This document shows, one piece after another, positions 34,674-46,288 of a stretch of 64,000 bases of DNA. Each line of letters begins with the position of its first letter. The stretch's first letter is position 1. The position numbers and the translations under genes were made by a program. The stretch is from contig JAWZSP010000005.1 in NCBI GenBank assembly GCA_034401135.1, forward strand, positions 1,178,001-1,242,000, in the 5' to 3' direction. Source of the DNA: Volutella citrinella. Lineage: Eukaryota; Ascomycota; Sordariomycetes; Hypocreales; Nectriaceae. The notes beneath the pieces are model-generated. The model had not been told where the DNA came from. It saw only the letters and a program-made list of their open reading frames with translations, and ran no database searches.

Positions 34674-35629
34674 GTGCGGGTGCGAGTGCGATTGCGGACG
34701 GGTTGTGCATAGGTTGTGGCTGTGTCGCCGTCGGGACATCAAACGTCACTCACACGCAACTGAATTGAGGCCAAAGGGCATTAGACGGCGTTATGGGACA
34801 TCCTGGACGGACAGCAGCGAGGGAAGCCTGTGGCAGGCTTGGAAAGAATTGATGTCGTCAATCCGGGAGGCTTTGTTGGTCCCTGTCCTGAGCTGGAGCG
34901 CACCAACGACCCCGCCATTGGAATCAACTAGCAGCGCCAACAGAGATGTGCAAGCTGACTGAGATTGGTTCATGATGCGTGGGCATTGGTGTTGATATGG
35001 ATATGCCGCCACTGTCCTATCTTGCAGCAGGCCAGGGTGACGGCCCAGGATCATGGGACAGACTGCCACCGATACAAACTGATGGCGGTTTTGGTTGGTT
35101 CGGGTGGAGGCTGATGAATGCCGGGCTGATACCGCAGCAAGGACGGAGGCAACCTCGGCAGCTGTACACCATATATATCATTCTTGCTTGCCATCTTGTT
35201 TGGTCTTTCGAATCGCCGTCCCTCTCCAATGGTCGTCCACCTGGCTACCCGGACATTTCACCTCCTTCCTTGCCCGTCCGTGTCCCTGTCGTGGTTGCCC
35301 TGGATGCCCTGTCGATTGGGCCTCCGCACCACCAATCCACCACCACCACCACCACCCCGCAGTCACAGGCCCAGTTGCAGCACCGTCGGCCGGCCCCAGT
35401 GAAAAATGCTGCCCCACGTGGAACCTTCCAGCCCAAGCCGCTCAACGACCCGGTTTGTCGCCAGCCGCCGGACGAACTCGCATCCTGCAAACGCAACCCG
35501 CCTCTGCACCACTCTCCCCCCCCCCCTTCTGCGTCCTTGTTCGTTTTCGTCGCCTGCTTTGCTGCGCGCTTCCGACCTCGCCCTTCCAACTCTCCATCCT
35601 CGCAGCCGGCTTCTCTCCCTCCCTCTGCC
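34674..35629. other. Intergenic region upstream of SGT2
   Basis: About 0.96 kb with no gene; a CCACCACCACC-type run lies near 35330-35355. The right end, pyrimidine-rich, is probably the SGT2 leader. Confidence 0.6.
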
Positions 35630-37005
35630 ATGGTAAGTCCACGCGCCGTTGCCCAATGCCCCTCCTCCCACCCCGAGGCTCTTGGTTTGGTCCCCCTCCA
35701 CCTGTGCTGGCACTTACTGGGCGGGGCTGCCTGCTTGCTCGCTGTTGGCCTCACCTCGCCTGCGCGTTTCTCGCCTCATGACGTCTCCCCCCTCACCTTC
35801 TCATGATGACACATTGCGCACACAACGGCCTTGGCTGACAATGTCTCGCCCCCCTTAGGCCGCCCAGACCTCCAAGCAGCGCCTCGCGCTCGCCATCTGC
35901 GACTTCCTAAACACCTCCGCCGCCGACGGCACCCTGACCGCCGACGACAAGGACTCCATCGATGTTGCCGTGAACTGCATTGCCGAGTCCTTCAAGGTCG
36001 ACCCCGCCGACAAGGCCGCCATCCAGGCCTCCGTCGGCTCCCAGAACCTCCTCCAGATCTACTCCGTCTACGAGAAGCTCAAGTCCGACAAGCAGTCGGC
36101 TGCTGCTGCCCCCGCCGCCGCTCCGGCCGCCGCTGCCCCCACGGAAGAGCAGAAGCGGGATGCCGAGGCCCTCAAGAGCAAGGGCAATGCCGCCATGGCC
36201 CAGAAGGACTACACCGTCGCCATTGACCTGTACTCGCAGGCCCTGACTATCAACCCCAGCAACGCCGTCTACCTCTCCAACCGCGCTGCCGCACACTCCG
36301 CCGCCAAGGACCACAAGTCGGCCCGCACCGATGCCGAGGCCGCTGTCGCCATCGATGCTTCCTACACCAAGGCCTGGTCCCGCCTCGGCCTCGCCCGTTT
36401 CGCCCTCGGTGACGCCAAGGGTGCCATGCAGGCCTACCAGCAGGGCATCGAGAATGAGGGCAACGGCGGCTCCGATGCCATGCGCAAGGGCTTCGAGACG
36501 GCCAAGCGCCGCGTCGAGGAGATGGCCCTCGAGGAGACCACCCTCCCCCGCGCCTCCCCCGGCGGCATCCCTGGCGCTCCCGGCGGCGGCATGCCCGATC
36601 TCGGCAGTCTGGCCTCCATGCTCGGCGGCGGTGCTGGCGGCCCCGGCGGCGAGGCTGGTGGCATGCCCGACCTGAGCGCCATCATGAACAACCCCATGTT
36701 CGCCAGTATGGCCCAGAACCTCATGAGCAACCCCGACATGATGAACAACCTCATGAGCAACCCTCGACTGCGCGAGATGGCCGACCGCTTCACCAGCGGC
36801 GGAGGCATGCCCGACCTCAACGCCCTCATGTCCGACCCCAACATCGCCGATATGTAAGTCAACCAACCAACGCTTCGGTTTTCGCACGCCATCACCCTCT
36901 CTAACATCACTGCTACTTAGGGCCCGGAATATGATGGGCGGCGGCGCTGGCAACCCCGGCGCTGGCAACCCCGGTGCTGGTGGACAGCCTGGTGCTGGAC
37001 GGTAA
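35630..37005 (+). CDS. SGT2: SGT2: small glutamine-rich TPR co-chaperone
   Basis: Three exons: 35630-35632 (only the ATG), 35859-36853 and 36921-37005, giving 360 residues. Sgt2 hands newly made tail-anchored membrane proteins to Get3 through Get4/Get5 and binds Hsp70/Hsp90 with its TPRs; cytosolic. The N-terminal homodimerisation domain (QRLALAICDFL...VDPADKAAIQ, residues 2-65) is followed by an Ala/Pro linker, three TPRs (about 97-210, beginning EALKSKGNAAMAQKDY) and a Gly/Met-rich client-binding region with NNP/SNP repeats (about 276-310). A GAGNPGAGNPGAG tail ends the protein. If the first intron were unspliced, no product would start here; the next in-frame ATG is far into the domain. 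Confidence 0.95.
35633..35858 (+). other. Intron directly after the SGT2 start codon
   Basis: 226-base intron with donor GTAAGT immediately following ATG and acceptor CCTTAG before GCC. It is the longest intron assigned in the window, and its position isolates the start codon on its own coding exon. Confidence 0.85.
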
Positions 37006-37477
37006 TCGATCCGCATCGGAATCCATCGAGATCTCAAACTCAGTGGGCGACAAACAACGTAGGTGGTCATGTTCGCCCGCTCCTCGGGGCGACCCGCGAG
37101 TAAAGAGGTGGACGAGGTAGCGGAGGCACATACACTTGGGCTTGGCTAGTCTTGCTGAAATCTGCAAAGCCGATAATGATTACCTTCCGCATCAGCTGCG
37201 GGGTGTATGAAGCTATGAAGTATGAGAGCAAAAGGATGATATTTCAACCCACCCTCATTCCCCCAATGCCAAGTAGCGTGTTTGAAAATATAACAGAGCG
37301 CCCTTTTCGTTGCCGCCTTTTATCTAAACCATGGATCTGGATCTGCCTCATGCCTAATCTATCAGATGTGAATCAATCAATGTTGCTTGCGCCAAACCAT
37401 ATCACCTTCATTATCTTTGTTTTTTACCCCTGACATCCACTCTGCTTTCGATAGCGTCGGTCCCATTGTTCATAGCC
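37006..37477. other. Convergent intergenic region
   Basis: 472 bases between the SGT2 stop (plus) and the transporter-tail stop (minus); AT-richer, presumably both 3' UTRs. No gene. Confidence 0.65.
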
Positions 37478-40400
37478 TTACCTGGGATTTGTTACGTGAC
37501 GATCAACCTCAGGGCCTGGAATCTCTCGACCGCGGTTGCCTCGCATTCTTCGCCCACGGAGGTAAAAGCTGCCTCTGCCTCGTCTCCCACCTTTCTGAGT
37601 TCGACGCTGATTTGGTGTGTCAGCTTGGCTGGTAGGAGGCTCGTTCTTAGCACCTGTCGTGCCAGCAATAGGTTTGCAGCCGACCGAGTTTCTGCTGGTG
37701 CCATCGGCAATGAGATGGCTTGGCGAAGTCTTGGGGCTGTTGCTTCGGTTGACTGGCGTGGAGCTGGTAGGGGCATCCAATTTGTCTGTAAACGATGCCA
37801 CAACTTTGGCAACATGGCCGGGGCTCTCTTCGGATGGAGAAGCTACCTGACCGATGGCCTTGAATTTAGGAAGCTGAGAACGATGGCTTGGTTTTGGAAT
37901 CTTCATAAACGGAGCGGAGACGCGGCGAGCTTCCTGCAACCAGGTTAATGAGAGAATCACGATGGCGAGTGATGCTCCTAACCTCTGATGGTAGTTGACG
38001 TTCACCCTTCTCCGCCCCCAGGGGTTGAACGACACTAGCCATATCTGATTCAGAAGCTGTCTGGGACGGATCACTCTGTGACTGAATTCTTCGTGAATAC
38101 CGAGGGATTTTGAGGTCTACTGAGCCCAAGTCAGGCAGGATATTTTGCACCTCGTCGGCTTCGGGCGAATCCTATGCGCCACTGGCTTCTTGCTGTAGTG
38201 TTAGGGTCGGCTCTGTTTGCATTCATCATAAAAGACTCACTGAGACTAGATTTGCCTTCCTCAGACTCTCCCAGACGGTTTGACTTCAATGCTAGGCCGA
38301 CGGCTGCAGTAAATGCTCTTTCACGCTCAGCAAGTTTTGCAGTCTTGGAGTCCGATTCATGTCCCTCCTTTGCAGATGTCGTCGCTTTACACGAATTTGT
38401 ATTAATGGACTGCAGCACTCCAATTCGATTCTCCTCATTTCCTCTGTTGGGGCACTTTGAGCTTGAAATTTGGTTTAAGACTGATTTGGCAGTCAACTGA
38501 GAGCTATCCTTGGATTCAGCGGCATACGCCATCTTCGCCTTTGCTAGGGATCGAGGTGTAAATGTGGGCGCAACCGGGTTCAATCGAGGTCCCTGTGCGC
38601 AGAGGTTAGGGTTTGCCAAAGTTTACAAGTCTTTGACAGACTCTACCTCTTGACTGCGCTTCGGTGACTCCTCTTGACCTTCTTGGTTTTGCTCGCTGCC
38701 CGTAGAATCTTCGGCTTGGGCAGCCGTGGCTGGCTTGACTTTTGACAGCTCCGTCTTGGTCTGCTCCGAGGACAAGTCGTTAACAAATCCCGCCTGACCA
38801 CCTTTGGAATTGCCGTTGGGTTTGTTCTCGTCTGTCGGCCGAACAAAAACTTGCTTTGACCACAGGTCCGCATATCTTCCGCCCGCGACGATAAGCTCGT
38901 CGTGCTTTCCTTGCTCGATGATCTCTCCATTTTCGACAACGATTATCCTGTCCGCGTTCATGATTGTTGAAAGGCGATGGCTATTGGATTAGCTGTGCGG
39001 TCGACAGATGATACATTTGCAACTTACGCGATTATGAAGGTTGTTCGTCCCTGGCACAACCGCCTGAATGACACTTGAATCTGTTGTTCTGTATCAGTAT
39101 CGACAGCGCTCGTAGCTTCGTCAAGAAGCACGATGTCCGGCTGTTTCAACATCGCCCGCGCGATTGCAATACGTTGGAGCTCGCCCCCGGAGAGTTTTCT
39201 AGCAAAGTTAGCCCTTTAGTCTTCGTAAAGAGCATTGTGATACCTACACTCCACGTTCTCCCACACGAGTCTTGTAGCCTACAAACAAGCCGTCAGAAGA
39301 TATAGCGAAAAGAACATGGGAAATGACATACCGTGGGTGAAACCTTTGATCTTATCATGGATGCACGCAGCTTTGCAGGCTTCAAAGACGTCCTCATCAC
39401 TTGCGGTGATTCTTCCATATCTGACATTGTTCATGATTGTGTCATCAAACAGCATTGGGTTCTGCGGCACGACTCCGATTCTGTCTCGAAGGCTGAGAGG
39501 CTTGTTAATATCCTCTGTGTTTTAAGTCAAACCAGCATAGAAGTTGACGAACCTGAAAAGATCCACCTGGCGAATATCTTGTCCATCTATGCAAATGGAT
39601 CCGCCAGTGACATCGTAGAACCGATCCAATAGTTTAATGAGTGTCGACTTTCCTGCTCCGGTTGCGCCTACAAAGGCGACGGTCTGGCCAGCAGGGACGC
39701 AGAAGCTGACATCTTTGATGATGCTTTTCTTACTATCGTAGCTGAAGCAAACCTTGTCGAATTCGACCTCGCCGGCAAGAAACTTGAGTGGGCGGGCTCC
39801 CTTTTGGTTCTCAACCGATGGCTCGGTCCGCATAATATCAAGGAGTCGCTCGGCGTCGATGAAGTCGTCACTTACACTCTTTCCCAACTTGGCGAAGAAT
39901 TGAAGGGGGGAGGTGAGCTGTGCCCAATACATCAGAAGCATGGCAAATTGGCCTGATGTGGCGTGCCCACTGCGAATCTGATAGACAGCGAGGAACGCGC
40001 TGGCCAGAAGCCCACAGCTGAGCACCAGCGTCTGAAAGCCAATGGATATGTACCAACTCAGAACAAACTGCTGCTCCCTAAGCCATCGGTTGGTGACTGC
40101 ATTGGCATGTCTGTTGTTCTCGTAACCAATTTGATTGAAAGCGCTCACAGTCTGCCAACCAAGGAAACCCGACTGGCGGACGTAATGCTCCTGATAAAGG
40201 GCGTTGACACGGTCTCGGCTGGCAGCCTTGGAGCTTGCAACCAGTCTACTCGCAATCAGAAGGAAAAAGACGCCCGTCGCAACGGTTATCAGTCCTTCAT
40301 AGGGCCCAAAGGTTATGGATAGATAAACCACGGCGACGCCCATGTCAATGAGCATCGGCACAGCATAGAGAAGAACGCTCTCGATGACATTGGAAACGGC

Positions 40401-41626
40401 ACTTCCTCCATAAATTGCCATCATCATATCGGAAGAGCTTTTGGAGTCGTGAAAGTCTGCCGAAAGATGCATCATATGAGAGTATGCAGCACTGGTGAGC
40501 GCATCGTGGGAGTAGTACTTGACGGGAACCCAAAGCCACTGGCGGACGAGCTCGATACCCGACTCGGAAGCTGATAAACGGAGAATCGCGAAGATGAGAA
40601 CAGCAAACCAGGGATTCGCATCGCTAGCGCCACTGAGACTATCCATGATGATGCCAGTCTGCCGCGGAATAAGGAGGTGCAAAGCATTTGACGCAAAAAG
40701 ACAGAGGCAAACAGCCGCAGCACGAAGCTGAAGTGTGATGTTGTTGATAGGCCAAACGTAAGGAAGGAGAACCTTTTTGAGGATTAGCCGAGGCTTGCTA
40801 GGATTGTCAACTCAGTGGAAAGGCAGGACCATACCTTAAAACCTTTCGCATACTCGAGCCAGTTTCCGCCCTCCTCGAGGCGTTTTTTCATGGCTTCCTT
40901 GGCCTCTCTCTCCCGTCTTTCCCAATTGTATTCAGGTTCTTCATCTTCATCAGCAGACTCTTCGGCCTGAGTTGTTGTCTGAGTGGTCGACCCATAACTC
41001 GTCTCCTGACTTCCCTGAGATTGAGATTCATCGTTGGCTGCAGACCCATTTACGGGCTTCGGCAGAAGTGCTTGCCGCTCCTCATCTGTTTCGGTGGCTT
41101 CGGTAGTAGGAATCGTAATGAGGCCGACGAGGGACGCCAGTAGCATACACCGAACGGCAGTGGAGGCAGTGTCAAGTATTTCTGGTAGCTGGGATAGCAG
41201 GCTGGTCTGACTGGATGCAGATAAAACACCTATGACAACATCGAACAAAAAGGCAAGGACCCAGGAGCCGGTATAAGGGTACACCGGGCCACTTGTAGCA
41301 TTGGCTTGTTGACTGAGCAGGATGCCGAACACGAGAACACACGAGAGCCGCCCAATGACGAGATGGTCTTCGGATGGCAACTGATGGGAGAGAACAGCAG
41401 TGGTCCCAATAATGGCAAGTTGAGCGACATAAGTTAGAAGACAGAGGGCCGACAACGCCAGGGCAGCTTTGCGACTGGGCCGGCACTGGGTCTTTGCGGA
41501 TTGCTTGGAGGCATTGACGTTGCATGCGACGACAAGAGAGGAAAAGGTGAAGAAGAGGAAGATGCTCGCTGGATACAAGTAATGCAACACAACAACAGCG
41601 GCCTCGCGAGGCGTCTCGGTGGCCAT
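37478..41626 (-). CDS. HMT1-type ABC half-transporter with PAM2-like, RG-rich tail
   Basis: Nine exons: 41626-40835, 40772-39553, 39492-39332, 39278-39248, 39198-39028, 38980-38647, 38592-38241, 38158-37983 and 37933-37478; total 1,230 residues. Five N-terminal helices (TMD0, about 14-190) and a charged linker precede a six-helix core. The nucleotide-binding domain is complete: [40 protein letters not shown]. This layout is that of HMT1/ABCB6 transporters, which in fission yeast and other species move thiol-metal or related conjugates across the vacuolar membrane. The tail (residue 904 on) starts with the PAM2-like [11 protein letters not shown] and ends with an RG-rich stretch ([19 protein letters not shown]). 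Exons 2 and 8 use AAG acceptors in this model; with TAG at exon 8 the protein would stop early. Core domain certain, tail less so. Confidence 0.88.
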
Positions 41627-44600
41627 GGTTCGGAAGATTGCAGGTTGAAGAGCGTAGAACGTAGAACGTAGACTTTGAGGACCGTCTCGATCAGAATGAG
41701 TGGAAAGTGAGATGTGAGATTGGGTCTGGGCGAGATGATGGGAAAGCCAGCCAAAGCTGTCAAAACCTGGGGGGGGGAGTAGTGGCGAGGCCCGGTGCAA
41801 GGGTGACGCAGGAGCGATGAGATGCGGAAAGAAGTGCAACTAGGTGAGGGACAGGATCGAAGGGCCGATCATGAGCATGCCACCATGAGAAGCAGGAAGC
41901 AAAAAGTAGCTGCAGGAGCGATGGTGGTGGCAGCGGCAGCGGCAACGGCAGTGGCAAGCGACCCCAACACAGCAACAGCGGCAGAGCGAGCGACCACGGT
42001 ACCTAGCAATTGCTGTTGTTGCTATTTGCTATTGCAGATGCAGCCGCGGGCAGCTCAAAGCAAGATCCCGGATCGTCGTCGACGCAGCGGCAGCAGGAGC
42101 AGAAGCAATTGAAGCACGGCGAAAATTCGTATGGACCAGGTGACGTCTCCTGTCGTCTGCTGGTGCCAACGTCCTGCGGGCCGGGCTGTCCGCGTGAGGT
42201 TAGGCGGTGCACGCCACGATGCAAGAGCCCAAACGGCCGAGAGCTGTGTTGCCCCTGGGTGGCCCAACTTGGGCGGTCGGTGGTACCAGACGCCGGTGTA
42301 GCGCGGTCGGCAGGCAGTGGCAGCTCGCGGTGCGGCCTGCCTGGAGCTACTAGTGCCGGTGCGTTAGTAGACAATAGGTCTAACTTCGTGCCGTCCCGAG
42401 AAAGGCAGGGGAAGGAGTGATCAATTGGATAATTAATTACGGGCAAGCAGACGAGAGAGGGAGAGAGCGGTGAAACGAGGCACGGCAACCCGATGAGCTT
42501 GGTGCTACCACGCACCGTACGTGGTCAGTCAACGGCGGGTAGGGATTGAGGCGCCTCGCCGCCTTGCAACAGAGTGCCGGGGATGTACTTGGCATGTAGC
42601 GCGGACGCACGTACCTTGTCCAGCGGTGCCTGGGCTGTCAATCACACAGCGCGCCTCGTGAAGCAGGGCGAGCAAGGGAGGGAGGGATGGCGGGAGGATG
42701 AGAACGAACAATTGGACGGCAGGATGCCCGGTGAGAACTGCCGGGAATAATACAGGCAGAGAGGAGGAAACGGCAATGGCGCGGCCCGGGCTGAAGGTCC
42801 TGGTTGGTCCTTGTTCCCGCACAACGAGATGCGTGGTATGTACGGAGGCAGGTATGGAGGCTTGATTGACCTGGGGCTGGCTGGGCTTAATTAGTCGCGG
42901 ATCTGACTCGATGAAAAGACGGCGCAGCTCGGGAGTTTGATGCCAACGCGGCGAAGAATCCTGTGCCGACGAAGAGGAGAAAATGCGTTTTCTTATGATA
43001 CTGCTATCTCGCCCTCTGCACGCTCTGCCGCCCTTGTTATAAAAATAGACACGTCATTAGACAGTTGTTTGGCGCTGGTCTTTTGCCTTAAATCGCCGGT
43101 TGCCTCGCGGTTCTGACCTCTCTCGTCCCTCGTTTGCTGCGAGTCTGACTGTGTTCCAGCTCGTGAGGCGGTTGCCTGGGGGAGAATCGATTCCCTATGA
43201 CTGAAGTACCAGGGCAACTCGGTCATGCGGCTCCCATGTACTCTACTTTGAGGACTCTGGGGTGCCCACCCAGCGGCCATGAGGCAGTCCCGACAGGCAG
43301 AAGCACCAGGCAGGATTGAGTCAGTGCGCCTTGCTGCCGACTTTGGGGTAGTAGTTGCAATTCTCCGGCGGCGACCCGGTTTGCCCGGCCTGCAGCAAAA
43401 CATGCTGCCAATACCTTACGCGAGTGGCATCATGGCCTGTGAATGGTTTGGATTCCGTGACATGCAAAACACCCTTTCTGATCCCGGCCCACAGGAGGCA
43501 GATCGCATGTCAGAACATGCCAATATTGGGTCCTTCTCGCACACTAAAGCCAATTCGTCCCACCACCTGATGTCCAACAAGTAACAGTTGCATGCTGCTC
43601 TGACGTGATACTCACCCGACGGGAGTCACAGCCGGGACAAGGTCGATGCATCCAGACAAACACATCGACAACCCGCTCGACAGTGCCGCTGGTCACCTCT
43701 TCCCTCTACATCTCTACATGCAAGGACTCCTGTAGGGGCCAATATTTCAGTGGGTCGACTTGACAAGGCGGAATCCCAGCAGCCAATCCTCACCTGTTGC
43801 TTGACTGAGACAGACAACCGAGAATGCCGGCAATGGGAAAGACCAGGCCGCTGGAGCACTAATTTCGACCAGACCTATCAACTCTCTTGACCAGATTGGG
43901 GTACCAACGCTTTGGATCACCCAGACCAGGTTTGTTTGCTAAGTTGCTGTCTAGGCTCACGGCACAGACGGTCGGCTTACCCACAGACAGGCATGGGAGA
44001 GGACAGGCCCTGGTTACTCCAGGTTCGTAGATGGAGTACTCAGCTCAGTAATTACGTTGCGGCCCCAGCCAGGCTGTTACTCTGGATCTCCGAATCGATG
44101 CCAGAGAAGCAAGGCTGCAACTTATCAGTTGGCCAAGCCTCGTCCAAGGGTGCTGTGGTCCCCCTCAGGGGTTCGGTTGGTTGCCATCTCGCATCCATCC
44201 GCCTCACAGAGCGATTGGCAGGCGCGCAATGCCTGAGTCTTGCCAGCTAACTCGCCCTCCGCTAAACTGAGACCTTTACGTGATACATCATTCCACCACG
44301 GCGGTCGGAGGAAAAGAGCACACCATGGCCCTCCTCAGCCTGTCGAAAGCCACTAAAATCAGGGTCTAGACGAAGTTGGGCTCTTCTGGTGGCTATCTAA
44401 CCTAGGAAAAAGCACATCTCATGCAGGTGGCGCCGCTCTCATGGTGTTTCTTCGTACCATGCGCCATGGTGACACAAAACACCGACATGGTTGTTAGTTT
44501 GCGGCCCATCAGCATTCACCCATGCCCCGAAGATCGGCGCCTTGCTCCTTCCCTCCTTCTCCTAGATTTCTGCCATACTACTCGTCACAAGCGCGTTGGG

Positions 44601-45313
44601 GCAAGGTTCGTCGGCACCTGGTTCTGTTCAGTCGCGCTTTGCTGTCGTCTCACATATGCGGTGCGATGCCAGCAAGAGCAGGCAGCTTGCAGGGCTGGTG
44701 AGGCGGCCTGCCCCATTTAAAAGTCGTACAGTGATTGTGTGACTTTCACCGACTTTCACGGTGACCAGAGGGAGCGGTGAAACCGGCATTTCCCGCCCAC
44801 CCGTGGAACAGGGATACATATCGCGATCGCCTTGATGCAGAGCATGCCCTGTGAGATATCCTTGCCGCAATCCAGTCGTCCGCAACTGGCACAGAGAGAG
44901 CTCGTGCTTAGCTGGGCTGCCCCCGTTGCTATTGTGGATACCGGCTATCTAGCCCTTGTACCGCCCAGGATATGTCCATGTTACAATCACTCACGGAGAG
45001 ACGGCAACCCCCCACGACGCATGGTCCTTGGTACAACTGATCGCAAGTTCGTCTCTAATCAGCGAGATGATGAGGATATATATAAAGTAGATATCTCAAA
45101 ACTGCATAATCCAGTAGGTAGCGGAGCATGTTTCACGGTGTATTGACTAAGAATCGGCGGAGCACCACGGCCCAAGTGTACATAATTAATAGGGTATCTC
45201 CAACTGAACTCGATAAATATACCCGAGTACGTTGAGCAAATAAACAGACAAGGTAAGACCCGATCGGTTCGTGTATTTTTTTTCTCCCTATTACTATCCC
45301 GGCCATCTCCCTG
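41627..45313. other. 3.7 kb stretch without a convincing gene
   Basis: Holds the transporter promoter (left) and the bZIP gene 3' UTR (right). A GGCAGC-type low-complexity run lies near 41928-41960. Open frames are short and domain-free. Confidence 0.6.
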
Positions 45314-46288
45314 TCATCGAAATTCCCACGAAGAGTTCCAGTGCATCCCTTCCACGAGTTGCGGCTGCTGTTCGAAACCGGAAAACATGGCCGTCTCACA
45401 CCTAGACATAACCGGCAGGCTTGAGATTGGCTGGGTGAAAGCCGGCATTTGGCACTTTTGCGCTGAGCCCATCATCATCATGTCAAACATGTCCTCTCCA
45501 CCATCTGATGACCCGGGACCAGGCTGGTAACAGTTCACCGCCGGTGTAGGAATGGGCTCCAGGTCTTGGATGTTGACAGGCAGTGAATCTGAAACACTGC
45601 TGCAGCTCGCCGTTGATCCTCTGTGGGAGTAGGCCGGCATGCCGTTGTCCTGGAATGCCATAGAGGAGGACAGCAGACCGTCAACTGACCGGCGAGCTTC
45701 ATTCGCGATGTACTTCTGGATCAGGACGCAGTTGCAGTCCGTATGCCGCAACAGCTGCGTCTTCAGATGATATATCTCGGCTGTGAGGGAATCGAAACAG
45801 GAGGATAGATACCGGTTCTGGTCCTCCATGGCTTGCTCGCGGGAAGCGAGGGCAGATGCCTCGTCACGCTTACGCAGTCGGCACTTTGTAGCAGCAATTC
45901 TATTGCGCTCAAGGATGCGTCGCCGACGTGGGTCCTTAGGGTCTGTTCCTTCGATGAAGCCGTCGTGGCTGTCGTCTTGATCCTCGATCTTGGGTTTGCG
46001 ACCTCGCCTCTTTGGCTTCAAGGCGACCCCGGCAGCGGAGGGCGCTGCAGCTCCTGGGCCAGTCAAAGTTGACTGAGACTGCCTTTTCGTGCGCGGGCGG
46101 CGTGGCTTCTTTTGTGGCATGTCTGTGTGGAGAGGTGCTGAGGGCGACACATTGCTGCTGTCATGATACTGGGGTGGCGAAGGAGGAAGCCCAAAGGGGG
46201 CGGCTTCATCGTGCAAGGGAGAAGACCCTATTGCTTCGTCGAAAAACGTGGCATTGTAGAGCTGATTTGGAACCGGTTGAAACGCCAT
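45314..46288 (-). CDS. bZIP transcription factor, ATF/CREB-like, with AT-hook-like motif
   Basis: Single exon, 324 residues, starting MAFQPVPN. Residues 121-187 form a bZIP domain: basic region with the N-x7-R signature (NRIAATKCR) preceded by RRRRILER, then heptads (SREQAMEDQNRYLSSCF...LTAEIYHLKTQLLRHTDC). The ERNRIAATKCR form and the LLRHTDC ending are typical of the ATF/CREB (Atf1/AtfA) class, which acts in stress and development. Just upstream are basic patches and an AT-hook-like KRRGRKPK (93-100). The flanks are Pro/Ser-rich (LPPSPPQY), and the C-terminus contains an acidic Met cluster (EDMFDMMMM), a possible activation region. It is shorter than canonical AtfA and lacks its long N-terminal regulatory part, so it may be a distinct subgroup. 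Confidence 0.92.
   Translation of the reverse strand: MAFQPVPNQLYNATFFDEAIGSSPLHDEAAPFGLPPSPPQYHDSSNVSPSAPLHTDMPQKKPRRPRTKRQSQSTLTGPGAAAPSAAGVALKPKRRGRKPKIEDQDDSHDGFIEGTDPKDPRRRRILERNRIAATKCRLRKRDEASALASREQAMEDQNRYLSSCFDSLTAEIYHLKTQLLRHTDCNCVLIQKYIANEARRSVDGLLSSSMAFQDNGMPAYSHRGSTASCSSVSDSLPVNIQDLEPIPTPAVNCYQPGPGSSDGGEDMFDMMMMGSAQKCQMPAFTQPISSLPVMSRCETAMFSGFEQQPQLVEGMHWNSSWEFR

Noticed and set aside
35907..37070. 387-codon minus-strand frame opposite SGT2
   Set aside because: Antisense shadow of the SGT2 exon; Gly/Val/Leu-rich composition follows from the codon bias of the real gene.
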